Positions 8,384 through 16,324 of a stretch of 64,000 bases of DNA are shown here, piece after piece. A program made the translations under genes and the position numbers. Numbering within the stretch: the first letter of the stretch is position 1; every line of letters starts with the position of its first letter. The stretch spans positions 930,001 to 994,000 of the forward strand of contig NZ_MZXW01000016.1 in NCBI RefSeq assembly GCF_004123905.1. The letters run 5' to 3'. The DNA is from Bradyrhizobium betae. GTDB lineage: Bacteria; Pseudomonadota; Alphaproteobacteria; Rhizobiales; Xanthobacteraceae. A model generated the notes under the pieces. It was not told where the DNA came from, ran no database searches, and saw only the letters and a list, made by a program, of their open reading frames with translations.

Positions 8384-9391
8384 TCACGCCACCGGCTGCT
8401 TCGCCAGCCTGTCGCGCACTTCGGCCGCGATCTCGAACGAGCGCAGCCGTGCGGCGTGGTCGTAGATCTGGCCCGTGGTCATCAGCTCGTCCGCGCCGGT
8501 CTCGGCGATCACAGTCTTCAGCTTCGCCTCGACCACAGCGGGCGAGCCGACCGCGGAGACGGACAGCGACTGGCCAACCATCGCCTTCTCCGCCGGCGAC
8601 CACAGCGCGTCCATGTCGTCGACCGGTGGCGGCAGCGGGCCGGGCGTGCCGCGGCGCAGGTTGATGAATTGCTGCTGGAGTGAGGAGAACAGGCGCTGCG
8701 CCTCCGCGTCGCTATCGGCCGCGAACACATTGACGCCGATCATTGCATAGGGCTTGTCGAGCTGCGCCGAGGGCTCGAAGCGCGCGCGATATTCGCGCAG
8801 CGCCGGCATCATCATCTGCGGCGCGAAATGCGAGGCGAAGGCGAAAGGCAGGCCCAGCATGGCCGCAAGCTGTGCGCCGAACGTGCTGGAGCCGAGGATC
8901 CAGAGCGGTACCTTCGTTCCCATGCCGGGCACGGCGCGGATCGCCTGGTTCGGCTGCACATCGCCGAGCAGCGCCTGCAATTCCAGCACGTCATGCGGAA
9001 AGTTCTCGGCAGCCGTCGCAAGGTCGCGCCGCATCGCCCGCGCGGTGAGCTGGTCGGTGCCCGGTGCACGGCCGAGCCCGAGATCGATCCGGCCGGGATA
9101 GAGCGATTCCAGCGTGCCGAACTGCTCGGCGATCACCAGCGGCGAGTGGTTCGGCAGCATGACCCCGCCGGAGCCGACGCGGATCGTCCTGGTCCCGCCC
9201 GCGATATGCCCGATCACCACCGATGTCGCCGCGCTCGCGATGCCCGTCATGTTGTGATGCTCGGCGAGCCAGAACCGCTTGAAGCCCCACTTCTCCACAT
9301 GCTGGGCGAGATCGAGCGAATTGCGGAACGCCTGCGCCGCATCACCACCCCTGCGGATGGGAGCGAGGTCGAGCACGGAGAAGGGGATCAT
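8384..9391 (-). CDS. LLM-class flavin-dependent oxidoreductase (luciferase-like)
   Basis: A 335-residue bacterial-luciferase-fold protein. [15 protein letters not shown] opens the barrel, followed by FWLAEHHNM, the diagnostic [18 protein letters not shown] flavin-binding segment, [14 protein letters not shown] and [15 protein letters not shown]. This subgroup (MsnO8/YhbW type) is often annotated as LLM oxidoreductase of unknown substrate. The ATG at 9389-9391 matches the usual N-terminus; a longer frame to 9442 has no family support. It reads towards the repeat pair and stands alone. Confidence 0.87.
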   Translation of the reverse strand: MIPFSVLDLAPIRRGGDAAQAFRNSLDLAQHVEKWGFKRFWLAEHHNMTGIASAATSVVIGHIAGGTRTIRVGSGGVMLPNHSPLVIAEQFGTLESLYPGRIDLGLGRAPGTDQLTARAMRRDLATAAENFPHDVLELQALLGDVQPNQAIRAVPGMGTKVPLWILGSSTFGAQLAAMLGLPFAFASHFAPQMMMPALREYRARFEPSAQLDKPYAMIGVNVFAADSDAEAQRLFSSLQQQFINLRRGTPGPLPPPVDDMDALWSPAEKAMVGQSLSVSAVGSPAVVEAKLKTVIAETGADELMTTGQIYDHAARLRSFEIAAEVRDRLAKQPVA

Positions 9392-9424
9392 GCGGGGTAC
9401 CGGGTGGAGGGATAAGAATGATAT

Positions 9425-9512
9425 GTAGGATGGGTAGAGCACTTGCGAAACCCATCACGGTTCCTCACCGAACAAGGCCTCGACGGGTTTCGCTTGGCTT
9501 GACCCATCCTAC
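9425..9512. repeat. Dispersed 85-88 bp repeat, copy 1
   Basis: The element begins GTAGGATGGGTAGAGC and ends GACCCATCCTAC, so the outer 11 bases (GTAGGATGGGT / ACCCATCCTAC) are inverted repeats. The interior carries CGAAACCCATC and CGGGTTTCGC. A second copy lies at 11878-11962. Both are intergenic and look like one REP/MITE-like family. Confidence 0.8.
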
Positions 9513-9649
9513 AAATCTGTTCGCTTGGCTCGCACCTCTGTTCACAACACCGTTATTGCGACCCGTCGCGCCCTTCGTCGCAACTGGGCGTCCTTTGCCC
9601 GTTGTTGTATCATCAACGAAGCATCTGCCGCTCGCACGGAGGAACCGAC

Positions 9650-10153
9650 ATGACCATGGTCGTACTCAACCGCCGCAGCCTCCTCGCCGCCGGCGGCTCC
9701 ATCCTCGCAACCGGCGTTTTGACAGCCGGCGTCTCCGGCCTGCTGTTGCCGGCCCGCGCGGACGGCCTCGCGCCGACCGAGACGATGTCGGGCGGGGCAA
9801 ACAATTACCGCAAGGGCGCGGCGATCGTGGAGCGGATCGGCAAGGGCGGTTTCTGGATGAGCGGCACCGTGCGCCGCGCCGGCGACGGGGCTCCGCTCGC
9901 CGGCCAACGCATCCAGATCTGGGCGCATACGGTCGAAGGCCAGGAGCACGAGCCGCAGAGCCACGGCGCCACGCTCACCGACAAGGACGGAAAATTCCGG
10001 CTCGAGATGCCGCAGATCATTCCGATCTTCGGCCAGCCGCATGGCCACCTCGCCTATGACAGCGGCGAGTTCAAAACCGTCTTCCTGCGGCCGATCATGC
10101 GGAGCGCCAAGGAAACCAGCCTCGAGGCGCACTTCGTGCTTCAGCCGGCCTGA
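9650..10153 (+). CDS. Tat-exported protein with intradiol-dioxygenase/transthyretin-like fold
   Basis: A 167-residue protein with a twin-arginine signal (NRRSLLAAGGSILATG, cleavage after PARA or close). The mature part has the order SGTVRRAGDGAPLAGQRIQIW, GATLTDKDGKFRLEMP and QPHGHLAYDSGEF, which is the beta-sandwich of intradiol ring-cleavage dioxygenases and related carboxypeptidase-regulatory folds. The Tyr/Tyr/His/His iron set is not convincingly complete, so catalysis is doubtful. The ATG at 9650 follows GGAGGA. Twelve bases on starts a ferric-reductase-like membrane protein, so the two probably form a unit at the cell envelope. Confidence 0.75.
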   Translation: MTMVVLNRRSLLAAGGSILATGVLTAGVSGLLLPARADGLAPTETMSGGANNYRKGAAIVERIGKGGFWMSGTVRRAGDGAPLAGQRIQIWAHTVEGQEHEPQSHGATLTDKDGKFRLEMPQIIPIFGQPHGHLAYDSGEFKTVFLRPIMRSAKETSLEAHFVLQPA

Positions 10154-10164
10154 CCGGATTGCGA

Positions 10165-10785
10165 ATGACGGAGTGGAGATCAGCCAGGGCGCCCCTGATC
10201 TGGGTCGCCCTTGCGATTGCGATTGGCGCGCCGATTGCGTTCGCTGCGGGAAGCGAGCAGCTCGCATGGCGCGGTCCGGTCTACATCCTCGCCGGCTTCG
10301 CAGGCATCATCGCGCTCGGTCTCGTGCTGGTTCAGCCGCTGCTGATAGGCGGATATCTGCCGGGCCTGTCGGCCTATCGCGGACGGCGCGCCCATCACTG
10401 GATCGGCGGCGCGCTGGCTCTTGCGATCGTGATCCATGTCGCCGGCCTCTGGATCACCAGCCCGCCCGACATGATCGACGCCCTGACCTACGCGTCACCG
10501 ACGCCGTTCTCGCCCTTCGGCGTGACCGCCATGTGGGCGATCTTCGCTGTGGCGCTGCTGGCTCTGCTCCGCCGGCGATTGGGACTGCGCTTACGAACCT
10601 GGCGCGTGATCCATATTCCCCTCGCGATCGTCATCGTCGCAGGCAGCGTGGCCCATTGCCTGCTGATCGAGGGGACGATGGAGACCATCTCGAAGGCGGC
10701 GCTTTGCGCGCTTGTGCTCGCGGCGACCATCAAGCTCATGGCCGACCTCTGGCGCAAGCGGGCGTTTCGCGGCGAGAGCCCGTAG
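10165..10785 (+). CDS. Ferric-reductase-like transmembrane protein
   Basis: A 206-residue integral membrane protein with about five to six hydrophobic segments. Paired histidines in helices (RAHHWIGGALALAIVIHVAG and VIHIPLAIVIVAGSVAHCL) are the layout of the haem-b ferric reductase/MsrQ domain. It lacks the FAD/NAD domain, so an electron donor would have to be separate. The start is the ATG at 10165; a TTG two codons earlier is the alternative. Probably translated together with the preceding Tat protein. Confidence 0.8.
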   Translation: MTEWRSARAPLIWVALAIAIGAPIAFAAGSEQLAWRGPVYILAGFAGIIALGLVLVQPLLIGGYLPGLSAYRGRRAHHWIGGALALAIVIHVAGLWITSPPDMIDALTYASPTPFSPFGVTAMWAIFAVALLALLRRRLGLRLRTWRVIHIPLAIVIVAGSVAHCLLIEGTMETISKAALCALVLAATIKLMADLWRKRAFRGESP

Positions 10786-10793
10786 CCCGCGAG

Positions 10794-11072
10794 CTATTCC
10801 CGTTCGTCGTATTTGTCGCAGCGTGAATCGCCTCGCTTGACGTCGCTGTCGATCTCGTCAAGCGGCGGGGTGCATCGAAGCAACGAATATTTGTCGTTGT
10901 AAGGCGCGGGCTGTCGCCGGCAGACGCTTCCGCCGATCGGCACCTGGATCGACTGAGTTCCGACGGTGTAGAAGCAATTGTCCGCCTTTGGATCCGACTT
11001 TTTCGCCGCGTCCTGCGCCAATGCCGGCGCTGAGGCGAGCGTCACGACTGCAACCACGACAGCTTTCCACAC
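10794..11072 (-). CDS. Small secreted cysteine-containing protein
   Basis: A 92-residue protein with a clear Sec signal peptide (VVVAVVTLASAPALA, cleavage before QDAAK). The mature part has four cysteines (CFYT, CRRQ, RCTPP, RCDKY), which may form two disulfides in the periplasm. The start is GTG at 11070-11072, supported by a GGAGAG ribosome site 7 bases before it. Family not recognised. It converges on the ferric-reductase-like gene with only 8 bases between stops. Confidence 0.7.
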   Translation of the reverse strand: MWKAVVVAVVTLASAPALAQDAAKKSDPKADNCFYTVGTQSIQVPIGGSVCRRQPAPYNDKYSLLRCTPPLDEIDSDVKRGDSRCDKYDERE

Positions 11073-11387
11073 GGCTACTCTCCGTTAAAGTATGATCCGG
11101 AAGAATGCGAAGCGGCCTTCCGGGGACATCATGCGCAAACAACGATCTGAAATGCGATGACGATTTATCTCAATTTCATCACGCTTCAGTGCAGCAGAGA
11201 CCGGGACAATCTACGATCGATCGACGAAACGTTCAATTCATACGCACGTATGACGGTTGCGAGGCCCCTTCGTGCATCTGCGATTCAGGCTCCATCCGGG
11301 CTGCGACGCCTTGAACCATGTCGAGCCTCGTCAGCGCCGATGTGCGCGCTGCTTGCCGCAGATGGCGGCGGGGCATATCCTCGCCCG
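11073..11387. other. Intergenic stretch, 315 bases
   Basis: Region between the divergent small secreted protein and the cNMP-domain gene. It presumably carries both promoters. Reading frames here have no start signal or family resemblance. No clear palindrome or RNA gene was seen. Confidence 0.4.
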
Positions 11388-11864
11388 ATGATCGTCAGTG
11401 CCCCCGATCTGAAAGCGTTCCTCCTCGCGACGCCGTTCTTCGGCGGTCTTACGGACCGGGGTCTCGACCTGCTGATGTCGATGCTGGCCGAGTGCCGCTT
11501 CGACACCGGCGCCACCGTGGTGACGGAAGGCGAGCCGGGACGCTCGATGTTCATCGTCAAGTCGGGCCGGCTGGCGGTGAGCAAACGGGCGAACGCAGGC
11601 AGCACCATCCCGATTTCCGTCCTGGAGTCCGGTGATTTTTTCGGCGAGATGACACTGATCGAAATGCAGAACCGCTCCGCCACGGTGGTCGCGGAAACTC
11701 CGACCGTGCTGTACGAGCTGACGGCCCAAAATCTCTATGCCTGCTACAAGGCCGACATCCACGCCTACGTGATCGTCCTGCAGAACATCAATCGCGAGCT
11801 CTGCCGCCGCCTGCGCCGCGCCGACGATCGCTTTACCGGACTGCAGCCGGGTAACGACAATTGA
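11388..11864 (+). CDS. Stand-alone cyclic-nucleotide-binding domain protein
   Basis: A 158-residue protein consisting of a single cNMP-binding beta-roll: FLLATPFFGGLTDRGLDLL, TVVTEGEPGRSMFIVKSGRLAVSK, the phosphate-binding-cassette-like SGDFFGEMTLIE with NRSATVVAE, and a C-terminal helix (YVIVLQNINRELCRRLRRAD). There is no helix-turn-helix, so it is not a Crp-type DNA binder by itself; it may be a sensor or partner protein. The ATG at 11388 is chosen because the longer upstream frame is low-complexity and unrelated. Confidence 0.8.
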   Translation: MIVSAPDLKAFLLATPFFGGLTDRGLDLLMSMLAECRFDTGATVVTEGEPGRSMFIVKSGRLAVSKRANAGSTIPISVLESGDFFGEMTLIEMQNRSATVVAETPTVLYELTAQNLYACYKADIHAYVIVLQNINRELCRRLRRADDRFTGLQPGNDN

Positions 11865-11877
11865 TAGTGCGTAGTGC

Positions 11878-11962
11878 GTAGGATGGGTAGAGCACTTGCG
11901 AAACCCATCGTGTTCGTCACCGAGCAATGAGGATGGGTTTCGCTCCGCTCGACCCATCCTAC
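11878..11962. repeat. Dispersed 85-88 bp repeat, copy 2
   Basis: Second copy of the element at 9425-9512, in the same orientation. It shares GTAGGATGGGTAGAGC, the CGAAACCCATC interior and the CGACCCATCCTAC end, with terminal inverted repeats GTAGGATGGGT / ACCCATCCTAC. It lies directly after the cNMP-domain gene. Confidence 0.8.
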
Positions 11963-11983
11963 GAGCAGGCATCACTGATGCGG

Positions 11984-12115
11984 CTACAGCAACGCCATCG
12001 AGTGCAGCGAGTTTCTATGAAAGCCGAAGGCAACTATGCCGGACAGAAACAACGCAATCCCAGTTACGATCAGGCAACACGCAAACACTATCGGAGCCTC
12101 CGATTCATCGTCCAC
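11984..12115 (-). CDS. Possible 43-residue single-span membrane protein
   Basis: A short frame from GTG at 12113-12115 reads MDDESEAPIVFACCLIVTG, continues ALFLSGIVAFGFHRN and ends LHSMALL. An acidic N-terminus, one 22-24 residue hydrophobic span and a short basic tail are the layout of small bacterial membrane proteins. There is no clear ribosome site, and nothing else explains the stretch. Expression and start are unproven. Confidence 0.3.
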   Translation of the reverse strand: MDDESEAPIVFACCLIVTGIALFLSGIVAFGFHRNSLHSMALL

Positions 12116-12284
12116 GGCACAGACGATAATAGATAAAATTTTACCGACAATCGAAAGGAAGAATTAACCTTACCTGCGCGGTCCACTCGTCCCGTCGGGC
12201 AAAACACCCGGCCTCCCGCAAAACCTCGTCAACCCCTTCCCGCAAAAATATTCCACTTTACCGAATTTCGGAATTACGGCATTC

Positions 12285-12800
12285 TCTCCGCATCCCGACC
12301 CAGGGAGAGGGGCGCTCGTACGTCGCAACGAACGTGGGCCGGGGTGCGGTGGACGCGGCAGCGCCGGGCATGGGTAGGCGGGACCAGGGCGAGATGAACC
12401 TCGTGAGATCTCGGCTCCCAGCGGAACGGACGGCGCCAACACTCTGAAGAGTCCCTTGGGGGCAAAGCAGAGGAGCTGCGTACGGCGAAAGCGCGTGGTC
12501 CTGACCGTCGTTGCTACGGTCAAGCCTTGCGGAGATGCTTTGGGGCTCAACCGGGTCGCGGGGCATCGCCAATTCGCGAGGTGACGGAGGCCAGAAGGAA
12601 CTCGGCTCCGGGGAGAGCGCGTATAAGCTGTCACACCACTGCGCAGGGAAGGCCGAGTGTTCGGCGTCACCTGTATGCTGCTGTGCGGTCTCCTTGCGCT
12701 ACACTTTCGCGCAGCGGACCGCGGGTGCCCGTCGGCACCCGGTCTTCCCTGCGCCCTCTTCACAGAGGAGGGCGAAAGAGGAGAGCAAAACTCGGGCGTT
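12285..12800. repeat. Long non-coding repeat-like block upstream of tRNA-Thr
   Basis: About 515 bases without a believable gene: frames on both strands are rich in Arg, Ser and Pro and lack starts. The block contains stretches such as CAGGGAAGGCCGAGTGTTCG and ACCTGTATGCTGCTGTGCG, with CGGGTGCCCGTCGGCACCCG as a near-hairpin. Blocks of this appearance recur in Bradyrhizobium-type genomes, which is recollection rather than a search. It may be a dispersed structured element or an RNA gene. Confidence 0.4.
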
Positions 12801-12844
12801 TTGGGCCGCGAGAACGCCGATCTGTGCGCGATTGAACCGAAAAA

Positions 12845-12919
12845 TGGTGCTGCCAGACAGGATTGAACTGTCGACCTCTCCATTACCAATGGAGTGCTCT
12901 ACCACTGAGCTACGGCAGC
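12845..12919 (-). tRNA. tRNA-Thr (GGT)
   Basis: The minus strand reads GCTGCCGTAGCTCAGTGGTA at its 5' end, has an anticodon stem CTCCATT/AATGGAG enclosing GGT, then GGTCGACAGTTCAATCC for the variable and T-arm, and ends with a templated CCA. The acceptor arm pairs GCTGCCG with TGGCAGC (one G-U). Anticodon GGT reads ACC/ACU threonine codons. Length is 75 including CCA. Confidence 0.97.
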
Positions 12920-13034
12920 ATGTGCTGGGACAAGAATCGGCCGCCACGAGGGGCCTACCAAGCGGGCCGATATCTGCCACATGCCCCCCTTCTGTGCAAG
13001 CTTGCAAGGCCGGTCAAAACGAGAAAATCGGGGC

Positions 13035-13125
13035 GATATCAGGCCCGAAATGCCCGATTTGGCGCAAAACGACCGACTTTCCATGGATTTTGGTCCTGAT
13101 ATCCCCGGCCAACTGGCCAGTTGGC
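13035..13125. promoter_or_regulatory. Nested inverted repeats in tRNA-Thr/ORF intergenic region
   Basis: Within the 317-base gap 12920-13236, GATATCAGG (13035-13043) is matched by CCTGATATC (13095-13103). Right beside it is a perfect 18-base palindrome, GCCAACTGGCCAGTTGGC (13108-13125). These could be a regulator site plus an RNA stem. No gene is visible in this gap otherwise. Confidence 0.4.
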
Positions 13126-13236
13126 TTACATCCCGGATTCGGTCCATTTCGAGTTTCGCACGATCGGATTCGTGCGGGCCTCTTGAGCTGCCTTATTCCT
13201 CGGGCATGTTATCGCGGATCGCTGTATGGACCCGAG

Positions 13237-13425
13237 ATGGCTGACGAGAACGACAAGAGCACGAGACAGGCGAGGTCATCGCGCGACGATCGGCTGAAAT
13301 CGGCGCTGCGCGAAAACCTGAAGCGGCGGAAGGTGCAGGCGCGCGAACGCGCCGCAATCGATGACCCCTCGCAGAATGAAGATGGTTCCCTAAATGAGGG
13401 GACCGCCGGCAAGACCAGCGGCTGA
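13237..13425 (+). CDS. Small charged hypothetical protein
   Basis: A 62-residue very polar protein (MADENDKSTRQARSS, DDRLKSALRENLKRRKVQAR, ERAAIDDPSQ). It is probably helical and basic in the middle and disordered at both ends. Similar short proteins are common in rhizobial genomes by recollection; no function is known to me. The start is the ATG at 13237; the open frame upstream runs through the tRNA and repeat and is not coding. A flavoprotein gene follows 30 bases later. Confidence 0.55.
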   Translation: MADENDKSTRQARSSRDDRLKSALRENLKRRKVQARERAAIDDPSQNEDGSLNEGTAGKTSG

Positions 13426-13455
13426 AATCCGGCGGCTGGAAATTTTTTGGAGTGC

Positions 13456-15174
13456 ATGGAAGTGGCAACGGCGCAGGACGAATCGCAACGAAACGATGGT
13501 GATGCGCAGATGTCGCGGTTCACGCGCCCTGAGCAGACCTTTCCGACCCTGACATCCGCCGAGATCGCGCGGATGCGGCATTTCGGCGAGGTTCGCGCCT
13601 ATGCCGACGGCGAGTTGCTGTTCGAGACCGGCAAGCCGGGGCCGGGCATGTTCGTCGTGCTGAAGGGCCATGTCGCCATCACCCAGCGCGATGGCCTCGG
13701 TCATGTCACACCGCTGATCGACCAGGGGCCGGGGCAATTTTTGGCCGAGCTCAGCCAGCTCTCGGGACGGCCGGCGCTGGTCGATGGCCGCGCCGAAGGC
13801 GAGGTCGAGACGCTGCTGTTGCCGCCGGAGCGCCTGCGCGCACTGCTGGTCGCCGAGGCCGAGCTCGGCGAGCGCATCATGCGCGCGCTGATCCTGCGCC
13901 GGGTCAATCTGCTTCAGGCCGGCGTCGGCGGAATCGTGCTGATCGGGCCCTCGCATTCGGCCGGTGTCGTCCGCTTGCAGGGGTTCCTGACCCGCAACGG
14001 CCAGCCGCATCATCTGCTCGATCCCGAGCGCGATCGCGACGCCGCCGAGGTGATCGCGCGCTATTCGCCCAAGCCGGAAGACTGGCCGCTGGTCGTCGCC
14101 GCCAGCGGCGAGGTGCTGCGCAACCCCAGCGAGACCGAGGTTGCGCGCGCGATCGGCATGATCGGTGGCCCGCGCAACGACCGCATCTACGATGTCGCGA
14201 TCGTCGGCTCCGGACCGGCCGGGCTTGCCACCGCGGTGTATGCGGCCTCGGAAGGCCTTTCGGTCGCGGTGCTCGATACCCGCGCCTTCGGCGGCCAGGC
14301 CGGCGCCAGCGCCCGCATCGAAAATTATCTGGGATTTCCGACCGGCATTTCCGGCCTGGCACTGACTGCTCGCGCTTTCAATCAAGCCCAGAAGTTCGGC
14401 GCCGATATCATGATCCCCGTCACGGCGAAGTCGCTCGACTGCACGCGCAAGGACGGTGCGTTTTCCGTGACGCTCGACGGCAGCGATCCCTTGCGCTCGC
14501 GTGCGGTCGTGGTCGCGAGCGGCGCGCGCTATCGCCGGCCTGACATCGCGAACCTCGACAAGTTCGAAGGGCGCGGCGTCTGGTATTGGGCCTCGCCGGT
14601 CGAGGCGAAGCTGTGTGCCGGCGAAGAAGTTGCGCTGGTTGGCGCCGGCAATTCGGCGGGCCAGGCGGCCGTGTTCCTGTCGGGTCACGCCAAAAAAGTG
14701 CTGATGATCATCCGTGGCGGCGGCCTGGGCGCGAGCATGTCGCGCTATCTCATCGAGCGCATCGAAGCGACGCCGAACATCGAATTGATGTTCAACACCG
14801 AGATCTCCGCGCTCGAAGGCGACGAGGCTTCGCTGCTGCGGCGGATCCGCTGGAAGAGCCGGCTGTCTGCGGACGAGGATTCCGCCGATATCAAGAATCT
14901 CTTTCTGTTCGTCGGCGCCGATCCCGCCACCAACTGGCTGGACGGCTGCGGCGTGACGCTCGATCGCGGTGGCTTCGTCGTGACAGGCGCGCAGTCCGAG
15001 CAGAACCAGGGCCGTCTGGTGGCGCCGCTCGAGACCTCCGTGCCCGGCGTCTACGCCGTCGGCGACGTCCGCTCCGGCTCGGTCAAGCGCGTCGGCGGCG
15101 CCATCGGCGAAGGCGCGCAAGTCGTGGCCTCCCTGCACGGCTATCTCGGCGACGCCGCAAAACCGGCGCTTTAG
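13456..15174 (+). CDS. cNMP-binding domain fused to thioredoxin-reductase-like flavoprotein lacking CxxC
   Basis: A 572-residue protein. Residues about 30-150 are a cyclic-nucleotide-binding roll (DGELLFETGKPGPGMFVVLKG, GQFLAELSQLSGRPALVDG), about 150-235 a linker, and from about 245 a thioredoxin-reductase-like module: GSGPAGLATAVYAASEG (FAD), GGQAGASARIENYLGFP, VGAGNSAGQAAVFLS (NADPH) and GVYAVGDVRSGSVKRVGGAIGEG. At the position of the redox CATC of true TrxR it has YWAS (377-380), so it cannot be a classical thioredoxin reductase; it may be a regulated NAD(P)H oxidase or ferredoxin/flavodoxin-type reductase. The ATG at 13456 is 3 bases after GGAG; an ATG at 13510 is possible. Confidence 0.85.
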   Translation: MEVATAQDESQRNDGDAQMSRFTRPEQTFPTLTSAEIARMRHFGEVRAYADGELLFETGKPGPGMFVVLKGHVAITQRDGLGHVTPLIDQGPGQFLAELSQLSGRPALVDGRAEGEVETLLLPPERLRALLVAEAELGERIMRALILRRVNLLQAGVGGIVLIGPSHSAGVVRLQGFLTRNGQPHHLLDPERDRDAAEVIARYSPKPEDWPLVVAASGEVLRNPSETEVARAIGMIGGPRNDRIYDVAIVGSGPAGLATAVYAASEGLSVAVLDTRAFGGQAGASARIENYLGFPTGISGLALTARAFNQAQKFGADIMIPVTAKSLDCTRKDGAFSVTLDGSDPLRSRAVVVASGARYRRPDIANLDKFEGRGVWYWASPVEAKLCAGEEVALVGAGNSAGQAAVFLSGHAKKVLMIIRGGGLGASMSRYLIERIEATPNIELMFNTEISALEGDEASLLRRIRWKSRLSADEDSADIKNLFLFVGADPATNWLDGCGVTLDRGGFVVTGAQSEQNQGRLVAPLETSVPGVYAVGDVRSGSVKRVGGAIGEGAQVVASLHGYLGDAAKPAL

Positions 15175-15299
15175 TCAAGCAGAAGACAAGCAGTCGGCAA
15201 GTCGAATCTGGCTTGCCATTGTGCCGTGTGATGCGTGACTATCCCTCGACGCGAGGCCAATCGCGCGTGGAATAATAAAGATTCACATGGGAGGACTAA

Positions 15300-15608
15300 A
15301 TGGCTGAACTCGTCGTGCTCTACAAGACGCCAAAAGACGTTGCCGCCTTCGACAAGCATTATGCCGAGACCCACATCCCGCTCGCCAAGAAACTTCCCGG
15401 CCTGAAGAAATATTCCGTCAGCAAGGGACCGGTCGGCTCTCCCGCCGGACCGTCAGGAGTCCATCTCGTCGCCATTCTCTCCTTCGACAGCGTGGGCGAC
15501 ATCCAGAAGGCCTTCGGCAGCGAAGCGGGCAAGGCGGCCGCCGGCGACGTGCCGAAATTCGCCAGCGGTGGTGCTGATCTCCTGATCTTCGACACCAAGG
15601 AAGTGTGA
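15300..15608 (+). CDS. EthD-family protein
   Basis: A 102-residue dimeric alpha/beta-barrel protein of the EthD type (LVVLYKTPKDVAAFDKHYAETHIPLAKKLPGLKKYSVS, then the C-terminal GADLLIFDTKEV). The H-Y-...-H-I-P-L-A arrangement is typical. EthD proteins accompany ether or aromatic degradation genes, but none are adjacent. A strong GGGAGG site precedes the ATG at 15300. Confidence 0.85.
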   Translation: MAELVVLYKTPKDVAAFDKHYAETHIPLAKKLPGLKKYSVSKGPVGSPAGPSGVHLVAILSFDSVGDIQKAFGSEAGKAAAGDVPKFASGGADLLIFDTKEV

Positions 15609-15789
15609 GTCACGATTCAACTTTCGTCGAAAGCCTGCCGTCGATTGTGACACCGCTGCAAAAAATTCAGCCATGCGTTTGTCGATTCGCACGATGACGC
15701 ATGGCTTCGCACGAGCCTGTGACATTGCGCATGTAGCCATTCCATGAGGGCCGTAATACCATCTCATGCTTCCAAACGGAGAGAGTGAG

Positions 15790-16299
15790 ATGTTGCTTGG
15801 ATTGAGCCTGCCCGCCTTTACGTTAGTCCATGTCATCATCAGCCTGATCGGCATCGCCGCCGGCCTCGTCGTCATGTTCGGCCTGCTCGCTTCGAAGCCG
15901 ATGCCGGGCCTCACCGCGATCTTCCTGCTTTTCACGATCCTAACCAGCGCCACGGGCTTCCTGTTTCCGTTCAAGGAGCTGCTGCCGTCGCACATCATCG
16001 GCATCATCTCACTGGTGCTGCTCGCGATCGCCTGCCTCGCGCTGTACGGGATGAAGCTCGCTGGCATCTGGCGTCCGGTTTACATCGTGACCGCGATGAT
16101 CTCGCTCTACTTCAACGTCTTCGTGCTGGTGATCCAGTCGTTCCTGAAGGTGCCGGCGCTCGCCGCGCTCGCACCCGCTGTGCCGCCGGCGCCGCCGGGC
16201 GGTCCGGTGTTCGCGGTTGTGCAGGGCATCGTGCTGGTGTTTTTCGTCGTACTGACGATCGGCGCATGGCGCCGATTCAAGCCGATGGCGTTTGCCTGA
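15790..16299 (+). CDS. Four-helix integral membrane protein
   Basis: A 169-residue protein with about four transmembrane helices ([76 protein letters not shown]) and a further C-terminal hydrophobic segment after a Pro-rich loop ([12 protein letters not shown]). Function unknown to me. The ATG at 15790 is preceded by ACGGAGAG; an ATG at 15766 is an alternative. Twenty-five bases on begins a chloroperoxidase-type hydrolase, so they are probably co-transcribed. Confidence 0.75.
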   Translation: MLLGLSLPAFTLVHVIISLIGIAAGLVVMFGLLASKPMPGLTAIFLLFTILTSATGFLFPFKELLPSHIIGIISLVLLAIACLALYGMKLAGIWRPVYIVTAMISLYFNVFVLVIQSFLKVPALAALAPAVPPAPPGGPVFAVVQGIVLVFFVVLTIGAWRRFKPMAFA

Positions 16300-16324
16300 T
16301 CGTTTTCGACTAAAGGAGTCCCCA

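Noticed and set aside
11388..11864. cNMP protein as a Crp-type transcription factor binding the palindrome at 49363
   Set aside because: It ends after the beta-roll and one helix; there is no helix-turn-helix.
12170..12889. 239-codon minus-strand frame through the repeat block and the tRNA-Thr
   Set aside because: It runs into the tRNA gene and is Arg/Ser/Pro-rich; treated as non-coding repeat.
13390..15138. 582-codon minus-strand frame under the flavoprotein gene
   Set aside because: No domain resemblance, while the plus strand has FAD and NADPH sites in order.
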